A DNA stretch of 19,241 nucleotides. Source: Prasinococcaceae sp. CCMP 1430. Its lineage: Eukaryota > Prasinodermophyta > Palmophyllophyceae > Prasinococcales > Prasinococcaceae. This document shows, piece after piece, positions 1 through 9,406 of the stretch; positions within the stretch are counted from its first letter, which is position 1; every line of letters begins with the position of its first letter. Location: the NCBI GenBank assembly GCA_013416795.1, contig RQSC01000008.1:175598-194838 (forward strand), in the 5' to 3' direction. The position numbers and the translations under genes were made by a program. The notes under the pieces are model-generated. The model saw only the letters and a list, made by a program, of their open reading frames with translations. It ran no database searches and was not told the DNA's origin.

Positions 1-738
1 AGCGGCCTACGGCGCGGGCGTGTGTGTGCGTTCGCGCGCGACGGCGGACGGACGGCGGGCGCGTCGGCCGCACGCAGAGCTCGGCACACCCACACCCACA
101 CACGCGGAGGAGCCCAGCACACACACGCACGCGCGTCACACACGCGAGAGCCCAGCTCACACCCACACACCCACACACAGACCCACACCCACACACAGAC
201 ACCCACCCACACGCACACTCACACTCACCCACACCCACACACACTTAACATTCCCACACACAGACCCACACCCACACACAGACACCCACCCACACAGGCA
301 CTCACACTCACCCACCCACACACACACCTAAAACACCCACACACAGACCCACACCCACACACAGACACCCCCCCCACACACACCCACACTCACCCACACA
401 CACCCACACTCAACCACACGCGCGTACGCACGCGCTCGCTCTCTCGCTCCTTCACTCGTCTCGCGCTCGCGCGCACGCCGCCGCCGCCGCGTCGATCGAG
501 CGCCCGCGCTCGCGCGCGCCTCCATCTTTTCTCCCCTCGCACGTGCGCGGCTCCATTTTTTTTTGTCGAGGAGTGGAGGGCGCCCAACGGGTCAAATCCC
601 GGCCTCGCCCCCGTCGTCGACCCTCCCTTCCCCACCCCCACCAAAAAAAAAACAACCAAAAAAAGGCGCCAAAAAAAAGCCGAGAAAATCTCGCGGTACC
701 AGTGGCCAGCCCCGCAACGCCGCGGGCGCTCGCGATGA
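1..738. other. Gene-free low-complexity start of window
   Basis: No reading frame here resembles a protein. The long open frames translate as His-Thr-Pro repeats of the CA-rich satellite and are composition artefacts. The stretch begins GC-rich with GTGTGTGCG, passes through the CA-rich minisatellite, and continues with pyrimidine-rich DNA (roughly 420-545). Around 640-680 there are three A-runs (about 10, 7 and 8 bases), which is unusual in this GC-rich setting. This could be the 5' flank of the WD40-like fragment, but I see no defined promoter element. Confidence 0.6.
171..400. repeat. 83-bp CA-rich minisatellite, about 2.7 copies
   Basis: The word CCACACACAGACCC recurs at 171, 254 and 337, an exact 83-bp period. 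Each unit continues with CACCCACACACAGACACCC, then a CACTCACAC stretch, then a variable spacer (ACTTAACATTC in the first unit, CTAAAACA in the second). The third copy decays near 375-400. Nested inside are short CA and CCCACA microsatellite tracts. It is not a recognised telomere repeat. Confidence 0.85.
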
Positions 739-1459
739 AATGGGCGCGCGGCCGACGGGCGACGTGCGGCGCGGGCATGGCATCGTCGGAATGCCTTGCG
801 AAATGGAATCGAAATATTTTACCGTGGTTTTGTGCGTGCCGGCGGGAAAAGCTGCTGCGGCGGCGGCGGGCGCGTGGTGCAGGTGCGGTGGGGTGGGGGC
901 GGTTTTGACGAGGCGCTGCTGACGCTCGATGGTAGGGGCACCGCCCGCTTGTGGGTGGCGGCGCCGGACGTGCAATGGTCGGATGCGCGTGCAGCAGGTC
1001 CGGACGTCGATACCTCCGCCCAGCCCATGTGCCTGGCCTCGACGACGCCCGCGCTGCGCAGGGGGGGCGTGTGTGACCGCCTGGTGGCCGTCGAGTGGCT
1101 GCTGGAGGCCGCGCGCTGTGGGACGGGCGGTGAACGATCGGCCGCCATCGCCGGCATCAGCGCAGCTGGTGACGTGCATGTGTGGGCGGTAGCGTGGTGC
1201 GGGAGCGCTGCTGAAGGCGGTGGCGCCGGTGCGTGGAGGGCACCTGCCCTGGTGAGCGCATGCGTGGTACGGGATGCTCTCGACCCACTCGCAGACGCCC
1301 GCGCGTGGCACGTCGCGGGTGTGCCAGGCGACCTGACCATCTCTCGCTTCGACGCAGAGAGGGAAACGCTTTCGGTCTGCATGCTTCGCGACGATGGCAG
1401 TGGCGGTAGCTCCGCGGCAGAGATGGAAGGCCGAGCCAGCAGCTCGGCCGTGCTCTGCG
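739..1459 (+). CDS. WD40-like protein fragment (partial)
   Basis: The frame is open from just after a TGA at 736-738 up to the N at 1460. It contains two stretches with the look of WD40 repeat ends: LLTLDGRGTARLW and IAGISAAGDVHVW, each followed by a loop. A weak resemblance to Rabconnectin/DmX-like or Mediator WD40 regions is possible, but I cannot name the family. There is no ATG in this frame near the start; the nearest candidate (791, MPCEMESKYF) is in another frame, so a 5' intron or frameshift is needed. The frame continues across the N into the RecD2-like helicase. The two parts could be one fusion protein, but the helicase lacks its usual first strands exactly at the N, so a join between two sequence pieces is more likely. 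Confidence 0.35.
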
Positions 1460-1461
1460 NC

Positions 1462-3986
1462 GGCGGGCCGCGGGGGCGCGGGGGCGGCGCGCGCCTCGTC
1501 GCCGCCGGCGTCGTGCCGGATGTGTTCGAGGGCTCCACGTACGTCTTCAGCGGGCGGTGGGCGGTGCACAATCGCTTCGGGCGGCAGGTGGCGCTCGAGT
1601 CCGCGCGTTTCGTGCAGCCCACCGGCGTCGCCGAGATTGAGGCCTACCTCGTGTCGAGCGTCAAGCACGTCGGCAAGGTGACCGCCAAGCGCCTGACGGA
1701 CGCCTTTGGCATGGATGTGCTGCGCGTGCTGGACATGCCCAACAGCGAGGCCATGCTCGTCTCGGTGCCCGGCATCGGCGCCAGCACCGCTGCCAAGATC
1801 GCCAGTTCCTGGGGGAGCAGTCGCGACTTGCGCGAGGCGCTCGACTTCCTGACCGACCACGGCGTGAGCTCGACGATGGCATACCGCATCGCCAACACGT
1901 ACGGCGAGGACACCCAGCGCGTGGTGAAGGAGCGACCCTTCGGCGCCACATCGGGCGTCAGGGGCATGCGCTGGGACGATCAGGTCAAGCTCGCGAACGC
2001 CCTGCGCATGCCGCCGCACTGCACCGACAGGTACGGCACGGCGCTCCGGAAGGTGCTTGGGGCGGGCATGGGCTACGGCCACACGTGCCTGCCTCAATCG
2101 AGGCTCATGGCCAAGGCCGGGGAGCTCCTCGAGCAGCACCTGCCCCCAGAGGAGGTTCACAAGCCCGAGCTGTTGGTGGAGGCGCTCGCCGAGCGGGCGG
2201 CGCGCACGAGCGACGCTCGCACCCAGCGGGTCGCCAGCAAGGGCAGGGACACCGGTGCCGGCAGCGGCGTCGAGGTGGTGTCTTTCGATGCGGGTGAGCC
2301 CATGTGCTATCTGCCCCACGTGTGGGAGGCCGAGGGTGGCCTCGCGCGCTCTTTCGTGCAACGCATGACGCGCCAGGCGAGCCCGCGCACGCGCGCCGCC
2401 CGCCAAGTGCACGCCAACGAGGCGACCGCGTGGCTGAAGGAGAACTTCACCACCCTGAGCGACCAACAGCGCGGCGTGGTGGTCGAGGCCGCCCGCAGCG
2501 ACATGTTGGTCATCAATGGTGGCCCCGGCAGCGGCAAGACGTACCTTCTCGCCGCCATGAGCAAGTTCTTCAGGAGCGTCGGAAAGGTGCGCGGATGCGC
2601 GGGCGCGGGCGCGGGCGCCCGCGCGGCGATCTATCTGCGGTGTGCGCTACGCATAGATGCCGAGAGATCGCCTGTGCTGACCTCACGCGCGAATCGCCTG
2701 CCCCACCCGATGGCTGCGCGCCTCGGAAGGACGTGGCCCTGTGCGCACCGACGGGGCGCGCAGCAAGGCGCATGGCCGAGTCCGCGAAGCACCCCGCGAG
2801 CACCATTCACCGCTTGCTGGGTTTCAAGCCCGCGCCCGACATCGACGGCGACGATGACCTGCAGGGCGCCTTCGAGCACAACGCCGAGAATCCTCTGGAG
2901 TGCGACGTGCTCATTGTTGACGAGGGCTCCATGCTCGACGCCTCTCTGGCGCACGCGCTGATGTCCGCGCTGCCCGAGTCGGCCACGCTGATCATGCTTG
3001 GCGACGTCGACCAGCTGCCGCCAGTTGGCGCTGGGCAGCCATTCGCGGACCTGGTGGCGCTGTCGCGTGCACGCACCGACCTCGAGTGCCCCGTGGCATC
3101 GCTCGCGGAGAACTTCAGGCAGGCTGCGGGAAGCACGATTCCAGAGGTCGCCGCGCGCGTCAACACGGGCGATTTCGAGCTCCTCCGCGACTCCATGCAC
3201 GTGGCGGACTCCCCGGAGCAGCTGCGCGCCTACGCCGGTGCCGATCACCCCGATGTGCTCTGGGTGCGTGCGCAGGATGGCGCCAGTGCCGCGCAGGCCA
3301 CGCAAGAGGTTGTGCGCTCGCACCTCATGGGTGAGCTCGGCTTTTCGCCGCGGGACATCATGGTGCTTTCACCAATGAAGATCCGCGCGAGTGGCACCGT
3401 GGCGCTCAACGGCGTGCTGCGCCCCGTGCTCAACTCCTCGGCGGCTGCTGGCGGCGCGGCGCACTCGTACACGCGCCTGGAGCACACGTACTGCGTGGGT
3501 GACCGCGTGATGCAGATCAAAAATAACGCCGACCAGGACGTGTACAACGGTGACCTGGGCTACGTGACACACGTCGACCCCATGGCCAAGCGGGTCGAGG
3601 TGCGCTTTGAGGATGACGGCACGTATGGCGCCGCTGAGCGGCGCCTCTCATACGTGGACGGTGGCCAGAAGCCCGGGGGAGACAAGGACTCTGAGGCGCT
3701 CCCGCACCTCGGCGAGCTCCAACCCGCGTGGGCGATGACCATTCACAAGAGTCAAGGCAGCGAGTTCCCTTGCGTGGTCCTGGTTCTGCTGGGCGACCAC
3801 AGGCGCATGCACGAGCGGAGGTTGCTCTACACGGCCATGACGCGCGCACGAGAGAAGCTCGTCGTGGTGTACGACGACGACTCCACTGTCGTCAACGCGA
3901 TACGCCCTGCGCGCTCGGAGGCGCGCATCTCCATGCTCGGGGAGCTCGTGCAGGGCGCGCTGAGCGACAGTCGCCGCGCCGACTGA
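1462..3986 (+). CDS. RecD2-type DNA helicase (5' end lost at N), one intron
   Basis: Superfamily 1B 5'-3' DNA helicase of the RecD2 (RecD/TraA) type. Coding is 1462-2586 joined to 2730-3986, about 793 residues, close to the full length of bacterial RecD2. In order it has: an OB-like N-terminal part (YVFSGRWAVHNRFGRQ); helix-hairpin-helix repeats (VKHVGKVTAKRL, VPGIGASTAAKI); the YGHTCLP region; Walker A GGPGSGKT just before the intron; APTGRAARR just after it; Walker B VLIVDEGSMLD; LGDVDQLPPVGAGQPF; LAENFRQ; VLSPMK; an SH3-like GDRVMQIKNN; and C-terminal MTIHKSQGSEFP with YTAMTRAREKLVVV. Splicing restores the normal spacing between motif I and motif Ia. All catalytic motifs are intact, so it is probably active. 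RecD2 is best known from bacteria and is patchy in eukaryotes; a role in DNA repair is inferred. The missing first strands lie at the N (1460). Confidence 0.9.
2587..2729 (+). other. Intron in RecD2-like gene
   Basis: 143-nt GT-AG intron, phase 0. Donor AAAG|GTGCGC, acceptor GGAAG|GACG. A CTGAC branch candidate has its A at 2680, 49 nt before the acceptor. Removing it moves the reading from the frame of 1462 into the frame of 2730 and joins SVGK to DVALCAPTGRA, as the family requires. Confidence 0.88.
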
Positions 3987-4008
3987 GGCCTGTTGTAAAA
4001 CTGTACTC

Positions 4009-4020
4009 TACCCTGTACAC
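4009..4020 (+). promoter_or_regulatory. TACCCTGTACAC, candidate 3'-end motif
   Basis: Starts 23 nt after the helicase stop codon, downstream of TGTTGTAAAACTGTAC (3991-4006). The identical 12-mer occurs at 9468-9479 after the CLC stop. TGTAA is the known polyadenylation signal in green algae; use here is inference. Confidence 0.45.
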
Positions 4021-4188
4021 TCAGCCCCGGCGTTGCGTCGAGCTCTGCCTCGCGCGGCCGTGGCATGCGCCGTCCTCACGCGATCGCCAGCGTGCATTCG
4101 CTTCGCCCTCGGATCGCCGCGCGACGTGCCCTCTGACGTCCCCTTTGGGGGCGCACGGTCACTGACTTGACGCTGCCCTTGTGGCCCA

Positions 4189-4438
4189 GGGGGGGGGGGG
4201 GGGGGGAGGGAGGGCGCGGGAGGCGTCCTCAGGCGCGGAGTGCGCTTCGACGGGTTCAGGGGGTTTTAGGGTATTCTATTGTAGGGTTTGGAAGCTTTGG
4301 TGCGTTTTGATGGGGCTTTTCGAGCGCCCGGTGCGTTTTGATAGGTTCCCCGAGCGGCGGGAAAACACCGCCAGCTGTCCCCCGCCCCCCCCGCCGCAGC
4401 AGCAGCAGGGGAGGGGGGGGGGAGGGGGGGGGGGGGGG
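4189..4438. repeat. Poly-G tracts flanking a degenerate repeat
   Basis: An 18-base G run occupies 4189-4206 and a second G-rich tract with single A interruptions about 4409-4438; both could form G-quadruplexes. Between them GTGCGTTTTGAT occurs twice with a 31-bp offset (copies starting about 4299 and 4330), with a diverged relative AGTGCGCTTCGACGGG at 4239. The repeat is T-rich against GC-rich surroundings. No function is assigned. Confidence 0.7.
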
Positions 4439-4962
4439 CGCAGGCCCGCACCCGACCAAAGGACAGGCGCGGTCGCGCAGGAGGCGGGCGCCGCCGCCGG
4501 CGGGGGAAACGCGGAGCCTGAGCGTCAGCAGCCGCCGGCGCAGCAGCGGCAGCACCAAGGCGCGGCGGGCGGGGCGGGGCGTCCCGCAGAGCGCGCCGCC
4601 GCGGAGGTCGGCGCGGCTGCGGAGGCTGTGGAGGCTGTGGAGGCTGAGGAGGAGTGCGCCGTTGGTGACGAGAGCTGCGAGAGCGCTGGCAGTGTGCGCG
4701 CAGGGCGGCACGTCGCCGGCGAGCGCGAGAGGCAGCGCCAGGGCGTATGGTGGTACGTGTGAGGTGGAAGGCGAGCGCGCTCGAGGGCGCCACTAGGACG
4801 CCTGGCTGAACGCTCGATCTTCAGGCCCTGCCTGCCTCTTTCCTCCCTTCGCTGCCTGCCCGCCTGCCCGCCTGCGCGGGAGCGCGGGTTGCGCGCGTGC
4901 CCATGATTTGCAAGCGTGTGCGTGCGTGCGTGCATGCGCGCGCGCGTGCATGCGTGCGTGCG

Positions 4963-4990
4963 TGCGCGCGTGCGTGCACGCACGCACGCA
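4963..4990. repeat. Inverted repeat in alternating purine-pyrimidine DNA
   Basis: Two 14-base arms centred between 4976 and 4977 pair with a single mismatch (4967/4986). They lie inside about 90 bp of TGCG/TGCA alternation (4915-5005), so the stretch could adopt Z-DNA or a cruciform. Confidence 0.7.
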
Positions 4991-5533
4991 TGCGCATGCA
5001 TGAGAGTGCTGCCGGGCGTGTTCGTCACGCTATTCATGGGTGCCGCGCAGAGCTCTCGCCGCCACGGCGCGCCTTAGTCATGCGAGTGCGCGTGCGCGCT
5101 GCCTCCCCCCTCCCCCCTGCGCGACGTCGCCCTTGGAGCCATCCTTGGGGTCAGTCGGCAGTGCAGCAGGTGGTGGACGCCGCTGCGGTCGTTGACGGAG
5201 GCCAGGGGCGTGTGAAGGCCCTCCTCGTCGATCGCATCACCCTCGGCGGCGACGCCACCCTCCAGAGCCCCGGCTCCGGGCGCGCTCCTCGGCGCCCTCG
5301 TGCCTCAGCGCAATCTCAACTGAACCCTACCACGCGAACTCCGAGATGTAACCGCAAATCATTGCGGCGAGGTCGCCTGCATGCTGCATGCAGCCGCTGC
5401 GAGCCTCTGCGGACTCCGAACATCAACACCAAATCAACATACATTCAGTGCAACTTCTACTTCTACCGACACGTCCCCCCAATATCTAACCCCTAACTCC
5501 CACCAACGCGCTCCGAGGCCGATCGGCGCGCCC

Positions 5534-6840
5534 TCACACCGCGCCCATCGCGGTGAAGAGGTTGGACAGCCGCAGCCCCTTGGTCCAGTAGTACCAGTAC
5601 CAGAAGAAGTACACGAGCGCGCCCGTGAAAATGTAGCTGTCGAAGCGGTCGAGGATGCCGCCGTGCCCGGGGATGATGTCGCCGCTGTCCTTCATCTTCG
5701 CCTCGCGCTTCATGGAGCTTTCGATGAGGTCCCCGAAGAGGCTGCTCACGAAAACGCCGCAAGCGAGCGTAATGGACCAGATCGGGTGGGTGGGCCACGC
5801 GAACCACCACTGCATGAGAAGCGAGGCCGCGCATGCTGCTACCAAGCCCGCCCACGCGCCTTCCCACTGCGGGCGAGCGGCGCGCACGCGCAGCAAGTCG
5901 CTCGTCAGCCCACGCCCGGACGCATATGTGCGCGGCAGAGCGAGGGCGCAGCCATGCAGCCGTTACTCACCGTTTTCTTGGGGCTGATGCTGATCAGAGG
6001 GTTCTGGCCGAACGCCTTGCCGCCAAGGTACGCCCCAGTGTCGGCGGCCACGACGATGAGGATGGGCACGAGCGTCGCAACGAGCCCGACGGGCCACAAG
6101 TTGCCGGCCGCGTCGAGCACTGTGGTCGCGCTCACGGGCAGCATAGAGCCTATGTCGCGCAGGCGGATCCAGAAGCTCGGCAGGTAGCCACAGTAAAACA
6201 GCCCGAAGACGATGCTGGTCAGCTGCGTCAGGCGTACTCGTTGGTTCTTCGCCTTCTCCTGGGTGCTGCGCTCGAGCAGGAGCGCGACGAGCAGCACGAA
6301 GGCCCCGACCTCGAAGACTCCCGTGCGCACGCCCGCGGCCGTCGCGACGTTGATACCCACGCACGTGGCCGTCAGCGCGTTGCGGACCAGCGTGGGCGGC
6401 GGGCGGAACTTGCGCCGGCGCGATGTGATGAAGGCTTCATACTCAACCGCGCAGAAGTACGAGATGAGCGACACCCACAGGCCGTACGGCCAGCCGCCCG
6501 CGACGATGCACGTCCCGCCGATGGCCAGGAGACCAAGCCCTGCCACGACGCGCACGGTCAGATCCTTCCACTTGCGCCCGGCCTTCGGCTGCGCTGCCTC
6601 CTCGGCGGCTCCAGCGCCAGCCCCGTTGGCGACGCCCGCGGTGCCGTTTGCGGCCACGGCGCCGTTCCCGGCGGCTGCCGCGACGGTCGCTCCGGGCTCG
6701 TCCTCTCCATCGCCATCCACAACATCGACCTTGCCGCCCGCTCCCGCCTCCGCCGCTCCACCTCCCACGCTGCCCGCCGCGCAGCGCCTGCGCCCGCGCC
6801 CCGCCGCGTTCACCAAGAGTGGCCACTTCCGCCTGACCAT
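5534..6840 (-). CDS. cdsA: Phosphatidate cytidylyltransferase (CDP-diacylglycerol synthase), one intron
   Basis: Makes CDP-diacylglycerol from phosphatidate and CTP, the precursor of phosphatidylglycerol, cardiolipin and phosphatidylinositol. Coding on the minus strand is 6840-5971 joined to 5866-5534, 400 residues from the ATG at 6840. After an Ala/Gly-rich N-terminal stretch of about 85 residues come several membrane helices, beginning [20 protein letters not shown] and WEGAW meet across the intron to give the family's SPKKTWEG. The C-terminal family signature is complete at about residues 335-370 ([19 protein letters not shown], then ILDRFD). The start is uncertain: 6840 is the only ATG beyond the conserved part that does not lie deep in the opposite-strand NIP7 exon, which it overlaps by 56 nt. 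The N-terminal stretch is not a clear plastid leader, so ER versus plastid location is open. Confidence 0.92.
5867..5970 (-). other. Intron in cdsA
   Basis: 104-nt GT-AG intron, phase 0. Donor AAAACG|GTGAGT, acceptor CCCGCAG|TGGG. A CTGAC branch candidate has its A at 5905, 38 nt before the acceptor. Splicing creates the conserved SPKKTWEG. Confidence 0.9.
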
Positions 6841-7132
6841 CACGGCGCTGGAGATCCTCGCGGCGTACGCAAAACACAAGCTCTGGCTCAAGCCCGCAGC
6901 GGAGATGAGCTTCCTGTACGGCAACCACGTGCTCAAGAGCGGCCTTGCAAAGATCACCGAGGGCACGCCCGCCAACGCGGGCGTCGTAGTCTTCAGCATG
7001 AGCGACGTCCCGCTCGGCTTTGGCGTCACCGCCAAGGGCACCACCGACTGCCGCAAGCTCGACCCCACGGCCATGGTGTGCCTGCACCAGGCGGACGTGG
7101 GCGAGTACCTGCGAGCGGAGGAGGAAATGTAA
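6785..7132 (+). CDS. NIP7: 60S ribosome biogenesis factor NIP7, C-terminal half only
   Basis: NIP7 acts in 60S subunit assembly and 27S pre-rRNA processing; its C-terminal PUA domain binds RNA. From [10 protein letters not shown] at 6809 to the TAA at 7130-7132 the translation follows the NIP7 C-terminus closely, including [33 protein letters not shown] and [13 protein letters not shown]. The usual N-terminal half (about 75 conserved residues) is absent from all upstream plus-strand frames, where the opposite strand encodes cdsA. The conserved match stops just upstream of FTK: the family's LGTCFGK is replaced by RLRPRPAA. I started the feature after a possible acceptor GCGCAG| at 6784 that fits the frame. 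It could be the last exon of a gene whose first exon is not in the window, a truncated copy, or one side of a chimeric join. Confidence 0.85.
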   Translation, partial: RLRPRPAAFTKSGHFRLTITALEILAAYAKHKLWLKPAAEMSFLYGNHVLKSGLAKITEGTPANAGVVVFSMSDVPLGFGVTAKGTTDCRKLDPTAMVCLHQADVGEYLRAEEEM

Positions 7133-7454
7133 AGAAAACTGTACGATCAAAGAGTGTGGGGCCACGGCCCGGCGCGAACGCACGGGCGCCTCGGCTCGGG
7201 GCACCAGCGGCGCGAGCGCTGGGGGGGCGACGGTGTCCGGCCTGTGTACTGTCACCTCCGCCTCGCACTGCTTGGCGGTGCCGCAGACCTCGCGCACGGG
7301 CGCTGTCGCGGCTGCGCCCTCGACCGTAGCGGTGGCGCCTCCCTTGTTGGACCGCCTCGCGAGCGCACCCACCGCCCGCGTGGCCTCTTCCTTCCCATCC
7401 AGGGGGGGGTCCGAACGCCGCACCCGCGCCCGACCGGCGCGCGCGCCCTTCAAA
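7133..7454. other. Gap between NIP7 stop and the N before CLC
   Basis: Contains the NIP7 3' flank (TGTAA overlapping the stop, then CTGTAC at 7139-7144) and GC-rich DNA up to the N at 7455. No ATG occurs in any plus-strand frame. One frame from about 7215 reads SGLCTVTSASHCLAVPQ and onward, Ser/Ala/Thr-rich like a plastid transit peptide, but it is not in the CLC frame and has no start codon. Confidence 0.5.
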
Positions 7455-7455
7455 N

Positions 7456-9406
7456 GGGGCCCGCGCGGCGCGCGAGCCCGCTCCCCGCCGCGCCACCGGC
7501 CCCTGCCGCGTCGGATGAAGCGGTGGAGCTCGAGGCGCCGCGTCCCGCCACGCGCGAGGACGTCGCGTCCTTCGTCCAGGCCGCCGGCGTCGGGATGACG
7601 ACGGGCGGCCTCGTGGTCGTGTTCAACAAGGGTGTGCACGCGCTGCAGGAGGCGCTCTCGCTGCAGGGGTGGGTGGATGCGGCGACCAAGGGCGCGGGCG
7701 CCACCGACGTGACCGCGTCGCTCGGCGCGGGGGCGCCCGCAGCAGCGGTGCTCGTGCTGCTCCCCGCCGCGGGCGGCCTCGCCAACGCGGCGCTGCGCTT
7801 CGCCGCCGAGCTCCGCGAGGGCACATGGGAGGCCACGCGACCGGGGGGGAGCCGCGGCTGCGCGTGGCGCCGCTGCGCGCGCTCGCCGCGGCGTGCACCC
7901 TCGGCACCGGCGGTTCGCTCGGCCCGGAGGGGCCGAGCGTTGAGATTGGCGAGGCCACGGCTGTGGCGGTCTCGGGGGGCACCATGGGCGGCAGGGCCAC
8001 CGCGCTCTTCGCGGCCGGCGCCAGCGCCGGCATCGCCGCGGGCTTCAACGCCCCAGTGGCAGGCGTCTTCTTCGCCGTGGAGGTCGCGCTCAAGCAGGCC
8101 GAGGAGCGCGCGGTCCTCACGGCGCTCGACCGTCAGCGCCTGGAGGGCGCGCAGGGCGGCAGCGCCGAGGTAGCAGGCCCGAGTGGCGGGTCGGGCCAGC
8201 AGCAGGAGCTTCCCCCGAGCACGTCGACGGCGATAGCGATGGTGCTCATATCGGCGGTCACCGCGAGCGTGGTGTCTCAGCAGGGTTTGGGCAGCGCGCC
8301 CGCTTTCGTGGTGCCGGAGTTCGACCTGCGCAGCAGCGCGGAGCTCCCGCTGTACCTGTTCCTGGGGCTGCTCGGCGGGGGCGTGTCGGCGATGGGGAAC
8401 CGCCTGGTGGACGCCGCCACCGCGGGCTTTGCCCGAGCAGAGGCGGCGGGCATCGCCCCGCGCGCGCTCCAGCCCGCCATCGGGGGGGCGTTCGCCGGCG
8501 CCGTGGCCATCTTCGCGCCGCAGGTGCTCTACCAGGGCTTCAACAACCTCAACGAGATACTCACGCTGGCTGCGAGCAGTGGCGAGGCCGCGGCGGGCGA
8601 GCTCGCCGGGGCTGTGGCCACCGCGGACGCCGCGAGCGCGCTCGACGCGGGCGCCGATGCGCCGTCGTCGGCACCCATGTTCCTGCTCATGCTGGAGCTC
8701 ATGGCCCTCAAGGTGACCACCACCGCTGTGTGCAAGGGCAGCGGGCTGGTGGGCGGCGTCTACGCGCCCTCCATCTTCATCGGCGCTGCGCTCGGGGCGG
8801 GCTACGGGGAGATCGTCGAGGCGCTCGTGCGCGCGGCCGTGGACGCGGAGATGGTGTCGCCTCAGCTCGTGCAGGTGGCGCCGCCGCAGGCGTACGCCCT
8901 GGTGGGCATGGGCGCCGTGCTGGCCGGCTGGTGTCGCATCCCTCTCACTGCCACGCTGCTGCTCTTTGAGCTCACTCGCGACGATCGCATCATTCTGCCT
9001 CTTATGGTGGCGGTGGGCATCAGCGCGTGGGCGGTCGAGGCGCTGCTCCCGAGGTCCGCCGCGCGCGGGGCGGGCTGCCCTCGCGCCGCCGCGCGCTTCG
9101 GCGCGCTTGCAGGCTCGCGCACCGTGTGCTTTGCTTGTCTGACACCGCATCCACCGCCGCGCTCGTGCGTCACGCGTGCGCAGCAGGAAGTCGGCCTCCG
9201 CGCCGGCTGGCGTGGCGATGGCCTCAGCGCTCGGCGCGGCCGCGAGCCCCGCGGGCGCCAGCGTCGACTCGGACCCAGACGCCGAGTCGCTGTCGATGCG
9301 CGCGCGCGCCCTGCGCGCGCAGCTCGCCGCGTCGGAGGCACAGGCCGCTGGGCTGCGCGACGAGATACGGTTGCTCGAGCGGGAGGCGGATGCCCCGGGC
9401 GAGTAG
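7456..9406 (+). CDS. CLC-type chloride channel/transporter, plastid CLC-e like; frameshifted, one intron
   Basis: Anion channel or exchanger of the CLC family, closest in wording to plant CLC-e/f and their cyanobacterial relatives. Coding needs three pieces: 7457 to about 7848, 7849-9053 in a different frame, and 9184-9406 after an intron (about 600 residues). Landmarks: GMTTGGLVVVFNKGVHAL; filter motif LGTGGSLGPEGPSVEIG with the gating Glu; AGFNAPVAGVFFAVEVAL; SAVTASVVSQQGLGSAPAF; GLVGGVYAPSIFIGAALG; VGMGAVLAGWCRIPLTA; and LFELTRDDRIILPL. The residue matching the proton glutamate of bacterial exchangers is Val. Instead of CBS domains the tail is a short predicted coiled coil (MRARALRAQLAASEAQ). 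The change of frame falls at a run of seven G (7843-7849) with no GT donor nearby. The N-terminus and start codon are lost at the N (7455). Confidence 0.88.
9054..9183 (+). other. Intron in CLC gene with tandem CAGCAG acceptor
   Basis: 130-nt GT-AG intron, phase 2. Donor CCGAG|GTCCGC; acceptor at 9183, or 9186 by NAGNAG choice, which would change only one or two residues. A CTGAC branch candidate has its A at 9142, 41 nt from 9183. Splicing leads to RKSASAPAG and the coiled-coil tail ending at 9406. Confidence 0.75.

Larger units (their letters stand above)
3987..5533. other. Intergenic region between RecD2-like gene and cdsA
   Basis: The genes on both sides end here (convergent). I find no convincing coding region; the open frames are Gly/Arg/Ala-rich products of composition. 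It holds the 3' flank of the helicase gene (TGTAA and TGTAC motifs), two long poly-G tracts, a degenerate repeat at 4239-4345, a 9-bp GGAGGCTGT tandem near 4620-4648, an alternating purine-pyrimidine stretch at about 4915-5005, and the 3' flank of cdsA. A stretch near 5160-5280 looks somewhat codon-like but matches nothing I recognise. Confidence 0.6.

Noticed and set aside
22-738. Open frames of His-Thr-Pro repeats at the window start
   Set aside because: They translate the CA minisatellite in all frames with no non-repetitive domain.
592-2466. Long minus-strand open frame (624 codons) opposite the helicase
   Set aside because: It is antisense to clear RecD2 motifs and shows no domain of its own; long shadow frames are expected at this GC content.
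5160-5290. Codon-like stretch reading AVQQVVDAAAVVDGG as a small gene
   Set aside because: No start in good context, no family resemblance, and the frame decays into repeats on both sides.
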